Shown here one piece after another: positions 55,971-64,000 of a stretch of 64,000 nucleotides of DNA. Made by a program: the position numbers and the translations under genes. The stretch comes from Apium graveolens (taxonomy: Eukaryota > Streptophyta > Magnoliopsida > Apiales > Apiaceae). The stretch covers positions 15,860,850 through 15,924,849 of the forward strand of contig NC_133652.1 in NCBI RefSeq assembly GCF_009905375.1, in the 5' to 3' direction. The notes beneath the pieces were generated by a model. The model ran no database searches. It had not been told where the DNA came from and saw nothing but the letters and a program-made list of their open reading frames with translations. Each line of letters opens with the position of its first letter. Position 1 is the stretch's first letter.

Positions 55971-57117
55971 GATAGCTTCAGAGAAATTGTGCCTGTGGGT
56001 GACGAAAATTGTCCCGAACGGATTGTACACTAATACAAAACTGGCCAATCACCCTACTCTTTCGCATCAACAAGCCTATTGAGTTCCATTTCTGTATAGA
56101 ATGGGAAGTCTTCAAGTCTAGTCTACTGGTACAACGGTAAAAAGCTTTGAAAAATGAAGAAAACAAATGAAGACAGCAAACTAACCCAAAAAACAATTAA
56201 AGACGGCAAAAGATATTGTCAGCTCTTATATATGACTTGAGGTGCAAAGAATAAATTTTAGAGAACTATTCAGTAATCAGTTTTTCGATATTTGTACGAC
56301 CAAATCAATTAATCAAATAAAAATGATTGAAATGTGGTCAAAAAACTTATTGCTAAAGGGACATCTATCAAGAACTCATGATAATAATTATGTTCCTTGA
56401 GCCCCAAAAGACAAATGAAATTTGTATGCAGTTCTGAATGCAAGGTAAAAAATAAATTGAAACACATGCTCGTATATATGGGGGAAAATAGAAAGTACGC
56501 ACTTTTCTCAACAGCAAACTAGCCACACAGAGACTTACAGATAACCAGGTAGCAAGTATGCCAAAACAGTTTATTCAAGAACTGCTGCTACAGGTCCATT
56601 TACTTCTTCCTGTAAAACATTAATATTATACTATAGTCCTGTATCTCGCTTAAACATATTATCAGCACCAGTAAACCTGGCCGAAGTTCAACTACAATCA
56701 TAATCGAGCTTTAAGGAGTACTCAATACATACACAGACATTACACGTGTTGCAAATTCATGTTGGCAAAAGGCAACACAGCAAAGAAAAAGACATTTCAA
56801 AACAACATAACAATGTAAATTTCAAATCTCACATTGCTTGCCAACTTATATTAGAACAGCCATGAAAAGCAAGAAAAAAATCATACACAAATTTATTGTA
56901 TTCCAATTTTGGCAGCTGACATAATGCATAGCCTTCAGCTTTATTGCTTCTCTTGCTGCAAAAATCACTACCGCCATTGTAAAAAAATGAAAAAAAAATA
57001 TGACTACTTCCAAAACCAAAATTGTTGTCCAACGCGACAATGTATTTGAGATAATAATCATGGCAGGTTACTCTCGACCAGAATAGAAAGAGACCCCAGA
57101 AAAACCACTAGCGAAAA
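55971..57117. other. Downstream region of the CRWN gene
   Basis: No gene is supported. The part nearest 57118 should be the 3' UTR of the minus-strand CRWN gene. Confidence 0.5.
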
Positions 57118-60100
57118 TCATGTAGTGAAGAAAGTCCAGAGCTTCTTATGGATTGACACCTTACCAGGATGCTCTGATTCATCATCCACATCCTCGACAT
57201 TGTTAAGATCTTCTGATGCATTATCTCCATCTTCATGTAACGTGCTTCCCCTTTCGGCACCAACATAACGACATTCAGAAGACATGCCAATTACCTCCTC
57301 ACTGAACTCTATATTTTCAGCTATTGCTGTCTCAATGCTCTTATCAGGAGTTTTGACTGTTTTTTGCTGTGCATTAAGGCAAAAATATTTATGAACACAC
57401 ATCTTCCATTAAAGAGAAATATCTTAGACTTGCATACGACAAATTATACTTGTGAAAGTCAAAATTTTCTACAAACATCAAAAAAAAAATACCTCAACAC
57501 CCCTTTCTGTCGAGATATCTGGAACTTGAAGACTTTTATTAGCTGTAACTTTTACAAGTGGTGTTTGATTGCTTTTATCAGAAGCAATTACCGGTGATGG
57601 GGTGGGAGCATCTTTAAGATTTTCCACTGCTTCCGCCTTGTCAACATTAACTTTGCTTTGCATTTTCTCAGTATCAACAGAAACTCGCTCCGAGGCAGCT
57701 GCCCCCACGCTGACCAAACAATTGACAAATGTTTTTAGAAGACAAATTATTGAAAACTCACCATGTGACCATGACTAACTCCGATTATATAAATCTCTCC
57801 TAAATAGGCGAGGGCCGTATATAGTCCCTCTTATTCCACGATTTATTTATATTTAGCAATTAACCTAAATGATTCTACATCTCCTCATATTAGGAGTTAG
57901 GACAGATCTGAGCTTCCTTCTCAACACTAAAAGAAATCCCCCTTTATTCCTTTTAAGTTATAAGCAATACATACTCATGAGAATTTGACATAACTTCTTA
58001 AAAAAAACGATACAAAAAAAAGGTTGTATTGCCTCATACCCAAGACCAGTTAACAAATCCAACATTGTTCAACATCTTAATTGAAATTCTCCATCATCTA
58101 CGGACAGACGATTCATCCCAGATAAAAGAAGACAAATGAAGGACAAATTTTTCAGCTTAAGATAACTACAAACTAAGAATAGGAGGAAATTTTCTCATAA
58201 TATTCCCAGTCACAAGTCCAGGTTATATTATTAAATTACAGCATCAACTTTGGCGGAAATTAGTTTAAAGATGATTCTGAATATTGCACAGGAAGGTACA
58301 TTTATGTAACATATTTTTAACTTAAGGATTCCATCTACAAATTATATATACAATTTCTACTTCGAACTTATATTATGTTATGGCTTTTGAACCTTCAAAT
58401 GACGATTAAATTATGTAATATCAGCTTAGCTCTTTTGTTTTCTTATTTTATATCTGATGCTAGCATAACTATCTATGGCACACTAAGTAATGAAGTCTCT
58501 AAATCTGGCACTTGGCTCCCAAAAGGCACAAACTTGTTCCAAAAAGGTAACACCACTATCGAATATCGTTAACATCTATAATGCAAGCCCATGAAGCAAG
58601 ACCGGTCAGATTGAATACATATCAATTGAAGTCGAATAATAAAAAGTATCACTAGTTATGGTTATTGTTTAAGACATTTTATTAAAGGCTGCCACTTGAT
58701 ATTTAGGGGTTACTGGCATAATGCTAACTTAATATTGTCAAAAGTTAATTTACACTCACTTCTAGTACACTTTGGGCCGACTTCTCAAGTAACTACAATT
58801 TCCATAAGGTAACGATGCACTGGCTTGACATTATCAGATGACATGAGGAAAATTTATATGTAGATTGTTGCAGCCAAAAAACAAACTAATTTACAAAATA
58901 TCAAATAAATATGTGGAAAAGTGTAAGAACCGAACCGACTTCAAAGCAGGGACAAATTTCAAAGAACACATTTAAAATTTAGAAGACAAGTCCAAAAAGA
59001 TTAAAAATTACTTAATCAAATCTAACAATAACATCAAAATACCTACCAAGTTCCATAAACTACTTCCAAGTCATAAATTCCTACTGATACTAATTCCATA
59101 AGCTCAAAACACCAAGAGCAACGGCATCTGCCTATATCATCATTCACACAAATTATCTAGGAACTTACTTCTTGTTTCGCCTAAGATTATATCGCCTTTC
59201 GCCTGGAGTTTGAACAGATGAACCTACCATTTGTCGTCTTTTCCTGCGTCCAGCTTCTGAAACACTTTCTGAACCTTCTTCACTGTAATCACCCGCCCCT
59301 TGACTCACTGTAACTTTTGAAGTTTGAGCACGCTGTCGCTTCCTTGGAGTAGTACCAACTGCTTTTTCACCACGGCTGGAGTCTCCAGGACTTGCCTCAT
59401 TAACACCATCAGGCTCCTGTAGATCACTGTCACCTAGTTTTCCTGCTGATGTTCTCCCAAGAATTACTGCAGCATCTTCAACCACAGCTTTCACAGAACG
59501 TGTCCTATGAATTCCAACTTTGGGCTTCCTTCCAGACCTGGGACGACCGCTTTTAAGCTCCGATTGCTGGAAATCTTCAGGAGCTTCTGGTGTCGTAGTG
59601 TTTATATTGCTAAACTCGTCAGTGCAGACATCATTTCCCTGATCAACCTCTCTATTGTTAATTGAAGTGACCAAATGTACATCACGAGAAACATTTACAA
59701 TACCAAAGGATGCTTCTGCTTCATGTTCAGCATTACTTAGCCCCCGGGATTCCACGTTAGAAGCACTAGGTCCCTCATCCTTTTCATCCACATTAGGCAG
59801 CATTACGGAGTGAGATTTCAAATATTGAGCAGTTTTATTAGGAGAATATTTAAAAAGGCTAGAGGTGCATTTTTTTATCCAAGATACGTGACCTGCGGAA
59901 TTTGACGATCTGAAATCAGTTCCATCCTGGAACTTGTACAAACGACCATATCCCGACCGCGATAGAGGAGGGATCTCGTACTCTGTTTCAAGCCTTTGGA
60001 GATCAGAGAGTTCATACTCCCGGGTGAATTCGCCACAATGGTTGCAACTCTTCAGCCTGTCAACAAATGCAAGTAAGCGGTCTCTTTCCTTCATAAGCTG

Positions 60101-63100
60101 TTCTCGCTGAGGCTTGACCTTCTTGTTAAGTGCATCAAGATCATCAATATCCTTTTGCATTTCAAGTTGGTGCTCTTCCAGCTGCTTCTTATTCAAGGCA
60201 ATCTCTTGTTTAACCTTTTCTATTCCAAGCTTTTCAGACCTTACTTCTTCCATATCCTTTCGTACAACTTCCTTCAAGAAATTAATATCGCTATATTCTT
60301 TCTCTTTCTCCCCCTCGAATGCACTCTCCCTATCATGTAGACGTGTTTCCAATTCATCTCGTCTTTTCTGTATGTCGTCCTCGAGATTCTTTTTCCTCAA
60401 CTCGAAGTCAAGAAGAATTTGATTATGCTTAGCTTCATATTTTTCAGATAGATGGGCCTGCTCATGCTTCATTGCAGTAGCAAAGTTCTCTTTCTCTGTT
60501 CTAAGAGATTCTGACTCCACCTTTACCCGTTCTTCCATTGCAAGCCTTTCTTTTTTAAATCGATCCTCCTCAGAAAGTAACATTTTCTTAAACTTATCTT
60601 TTTCTTCGCCAAGTTCACGAAATTCCTTATCTAAAGCAGTAGTTCTTTCATCAAGAGCTTCCCATTTCTCCTCAAATTTCTTTTTGTCCTCCTTTAGATT
60701 CTCACTTTCCATAATAAGCAAATCCCTTTCGTGTCTGCACTTCTCAATCTCTTCTTGCAATTTCAACTGCAAATGAAGATGTTCTTCCCTCTCTTCTTCA
60801 GAAATTTTAAGTTTCTGGATTTCTTCTTGAATCTGAATCTCCCTCTGACTAATGGCAACCCTTGCCTTCTCAATTTCTTCTTTAAGAGTTTGTAAAGAAT
60901 CCTTATCAACACAAATTTGTTTTTTTTCCATATCGAGCCTTTTCTCATCTGACTTGAGTACTTCCTCTTTCTCGTTCAAAATTTTTATCTTTGCTTCTAT
61001 GTCTCTCTCTCTTTTGTTAAGTCTCTCAGAATTGTATAGCAAAGACTGCTCAAGCTTGTTCAGTTTTTCTTCTCTGTGGGTGATCTCAACTTCTTTGTCA
61101 TGCAGGGCATCCATCTTGCCTCTCATCTCCTCATACAGTGACTTCCTTTTCCCATCCATTTCTGCCTCAAACTCCTTCATTCTCACATCAAGAACCGCCC
61201 GGTGTTCATCAAGAAGCTTCTGAATCTCAACCTGCAAGAAATACATAGAAAACATTTTAATTGTTAAAAGTTGTGCTTGACCAGACATGTAAGATTTTGT
61301 CTATTTGAAAGGGGGCTATATATATATATATATATATACACACACTAGTCTATAACTCGTGTGATGCACGGATTGCTTCTAATACTCGAATGATCTTTAA
61401 TAATATATTTTATTTTAAATATGTATTGTAATATATTTTTTCAATAGTTGGAAAAAATTGAAGAATATAATTGTTTATAATAATATATGTCTGAATATAA
61501 TATAATATAACATGTCATGACTATGACTGAAAATAAATAATATAATATAAGATATTGTTCATGGACTCGAACCCTGTAGAAATTGTCCAGAAGATAGGGA
61601 ATATACAAATGAAGAATATTAAAGCTTAAATATAATATGCTGTTGAGGGGGATTTGAATCCTGAACCCTATGATAGAAGTTTAGATATTAGTATAATAAT
61701 ATTATTTATTATTACATCTAACGGTTCTCATTTATGTGAGTATGATCTAACGGCTGTTATCTACCGTACCAAACAACTGATCAACAACCAAATAGAGGGT
61801 GTTCTGCTTATAATAGTATAGATATAGATAGATATTGATATATATATATATATATCAATGAAACTGCTAATTTTAACTTATAATGATAATAATCACAGGC
61901 AAAAGCTTAAGTATGGAGACTCACTCTTTCTCTAGCAGTCAGCTTTTCTGTTCGAGCCAGTAACTCCTCCTCCTTCTGCACCAAGCCACTCCTAAGAGCC
62001 CCAACTATCTGTAACGAATTAGAAAAATGTAAAAAAAAAGAAGAAAATTCTTATGTTTGACAAACAACACCAGCAGAATCATTATTTAAGAATAAGAACT
62101 TACCTGCTCTTCGGCTGTTAACTTTTCTAGTCTATGTTTTATGTCATCCTCGTCCTTCTTCAAAGCTAAGTTTCTCAAATCAATGTCCTCCTGTGCTTTT
62201 TTAATATCCTTCTCTTTCAGATTGAAATTCCTCTCAATTTCATTTACCTTTTCCTCCCTCTCAATACAAATTCTCCGACGCTCGCATAATATTTCTTCCC
62301 CTTCTTGTAATTTTCTCTCCCAATCTTGCAGATCCTTTTTATGTTTAGCATTGGTGGCTTCATGTGCCTCCCGCCTGCGAATCAAAAAGGTTATTGATAT
62401 TAACTCTAATTCCAGATAAGTACAAGCTGTGATGATGTTTCAAATATATCATACTCTGCAATAAGGGATATTCGCTCCCTCCGAAGCGCACTATCACGGG
62501 CCTCAACTTCTTGCAGTTTTCTCTCCAACTCCAAGCTCTTTCTATTTACCTCAGCAAACTTTGCATCTGCAACATGCAACTTTTTGTCAACATCCAAAGA
62601 TTTTTCCTTTAGCCCACACTGCAAAGCATCTGTATCGACCATTTTGGCCTCAAATGATTGCTTCATTTGTTCATTTTCTGCACGAACCTCTTGTAAAGCC
62701 TTCTCTAGCTGTGATAAAAAGCTATGGAAGTTAAACATTTATATAAAAATGAAATAGCAAACCAAAGACTCTTATTACAAAACATTACAACTACAAATAT
62801 AATAGGAAACAACAATAATGCCTCAAAAGGAAGAGCAATTACTACAAACCTCTATACTACATATGATCATTTACCAAAGTTGCAGAAATAACAAAATCAA
62901 TTAACTAGATAAATTCATAACACCGAACTAATGGAAACCATTCTAATCACTCTTAAACGTTTATGTGAAACTTTTTAAGGATCCAGAGTATAACAACGAG
63001 CTACTTCACTTTATTACAATACTTTCACGTGTTGCACCTAAACCACGTAGAAGAAACAAATTAATTCATACACACAGTACATCATACATATCATAATCCA

Positions 63101-63860
63101 TATATAACAAATCCCAATTACGCAAAATTTGAACCCTTAAAAGTAATAATATCTAACAAAGTGGTCGAAAAGTAAATATCACAAACATTCTTAAGCACGT
63201 ACAAGAAAACGCAAAGTTGCATCGCAAAAATATTCTTACATCAATAACACATCTCTTTTCGGCTTCCAAAGCCTTCATTAAATTGTCCTCTCGCTTCTCA
63301 ACTTGAGACAACGAAATAAGATGAGCAGTCTGCTCCCGTTTAAGCAACTCCTGCGTATCCGCCAACGCTTCCCTCAATTGCTCGTAATTAGAAGTCCATT
63401 CCTTCTTTTCAATCAGCAGAAGCCCCATATTATATTGATAATCAAAAAGCTGCAACCAACATTAAAAACACCCAATTAAAAACACAATTATAAATACATT
63501 AACATAATCAAATAAGCATCAATAAGTATAAATTTTAAATTTGCACAAGAGATCAATTTCAATTACCTCTTTTTTTATTTTTTCGATTTTTTCGAGTAAG
63601 GCTATCTGATCTTTCCTTTCCATAGAGGCCTCATCTAGCAACCCAGCCTCCGTAAAGCGTCTCCAATCATCAACATCTCCGGTATCGGCACGAGACGAAA
63701 CCGCGACAGTAGTCGAATGATTCTCCGTCAAGAGTGTGCGTGGCGGTGGTGGGCCATCAAGAAAGGAGACAGATTTGCCCTTATTGGAAGACCTAGGGTT
63801 TGGGCCGGAGCGAGGAGTGGTGGTGGAACCGGCCCAATTCTTTCTCGGTGGTGTGAACAT
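57118..63860 (-). CDS. NMCP/CRWN nuclear lamina-like coiled-coil protein (eight exons)
   Basis: Plant-specific nuclear periphery protein of the NMCP1/CRWN1-like group, which builds a lamina-like mesh and sets nuclear size and shape. Predicted exons: 63860-63567, 63449-63240, 62708-62455, 62374-62104, 62008-61925, 61231-59169, 57709-57493 and 57366-57118. All have GT/AG borders and matching phases, giving 1213 aa, near the family size. The start MFTPPRKNW is typical. A short disordered N-terminus leads to a very long Glu/Lys heptad coiled coil beginning with the [15 protein letters not shown] block in exon 2 and ending near the KSCNHCGEF block. The tail has basic clusters (RKPKVG, TPRKRQR, GRRKRRQ, likely nuclear import), the [10 protein letters not shown] block and a final acidic stretch closing with [17 protein letters not shown], the conserved CRWN C-terminus. 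No damage is seen. Confidence 0.93.
57710..59168 (-). other. Long intron 6 of the CRWN gene
   Basis: 1459 bp between exons 6 and 7, with donor GTAAGT and acceptor TTGGTCAG. It contains no recognisable gene or repeat structure. A reading frame that ignores splicing would stop two codons after the conserved RRNK, but the phase and the conserved C-terminus favour splicing. Confidence 0.7.
61308..61860. repeat. Probable repeat insertion in CRWN intron 5
   Basis: About 550 bp bounded by (TA)n tracts at 61318-61337 and about 61837-61855 lies inside intron 5 (61924-61232). It starts with ACTAGTCTATAACTCGTG and the word GTGATGCACGG, a sequence type often repeated in plant genomes. No ORF. The family is not identified. 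Confidence 0.4.
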
Positions 63861-64000
63861 GATGGAACCCTAATTTTAGGGTTTATCAATTGGAATAATT
63901 AATAGAACCTAATTAATAGACGGTAAAAACTAACGAATTGAATTTGTATGGATTGTATTGTATTAATTGGTTTATGTATGATGTGAATATAAAGAAGGAT
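63861..64000. other. Upstream edge of the CRWN gene
   Basis: 5' UTR and promoter side of the CRWN gene up to the window end. No clear TATA box is seen on the minus strand within this short stretch. Confidence 0.4.

Noticed and set aside
44976..55975. Target duplication of the Athila element (GACAC left, GATAG right)
   Set aside because: Only three of five positions agree, so it is not convincing.
59165..59176. Stop of the long CRWN coiled-coil ORF as the true protein end
   Set aside because: A GTAAGT donor at that point joins in phase to exons encoding the conserved CRWN C-terminus at 57118-57366.

Overview
The window is nuclear DNA of a flowering plant, almost certainly a eudicot. It has spliced genes of plant-only families (R2R3-MYB, IDA-like peptide, PII-2-type LRR protein, NMCP/CRWN lamina protein), plant LTR retrotransposons and an integrated plant pararetrovirus, in AT-rich DNA full of MITEs. 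An Apiaceae-like asterid is plausible because the CRWN/NMCP1-type protein resembles the family first described in carrot, but this is a guess. All splice sites were read by eye from GT/AG, reading phase and family knowledge; no alignment was run.

Layout. 593-13383: a Ty1/copia (SIRE-like) element on the minus strand, with 0.6 kb LTRs, a decayed gag-pol and a long decayed extra ORF; a 251 bp Stowaway MITE sits in its right LTR. 13972-16426: three AT-rich modules placed end to end between (TA)n tracts. 16541-17767: two Tourist-like MITEs sharing a TTA target. 17938-19173: an R2R3-MYB gene (+), whose core promoter begins just beyond the second Tourist element. 21682-21987: an IDA-like secreted peptide gene (-). 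22795-32842: an endogenous caulimovirid (plant pararetrovirus) on the minus strand. It is nearly full length and has an extra inverted copy of its promoter/leader at the right end. 33402-35412: a two-exon PII-2-like LRR gene (-). 36539-42554: a non-autonomous LTR element with two 718 bp LTRs and a perfect 5 bp target duplication. 44981-55970: an Athila-type Ty3/gypsy element (-) with a second ORF. 57118-63860: an eight-exon NMCP/CRWN gene (-).

Host genes are few and unrelated in function: transcription control (MYB), peptide signalling (IDA-like), a secreted or surface LRR protein, and nuclear lamina structure (CRWN). About half of the window is identifiable mobile or viral DNA.

The most interesting region is the pararetrovirus. 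It looks recent: its terminal copies are almost identical and most of its reading frames are open. It ends in inverted repeats flanked by a short direct repeat, and it carries virus-type promoters pointing outward at both ends, one in sense toward the IDA-like gene and one antisense toward the LRR gene. Its right end is a large foldback that could make double-stranded RNA. Its movement-protein ORF carries a second, apparently catalytically dead retropepsin-like domain.
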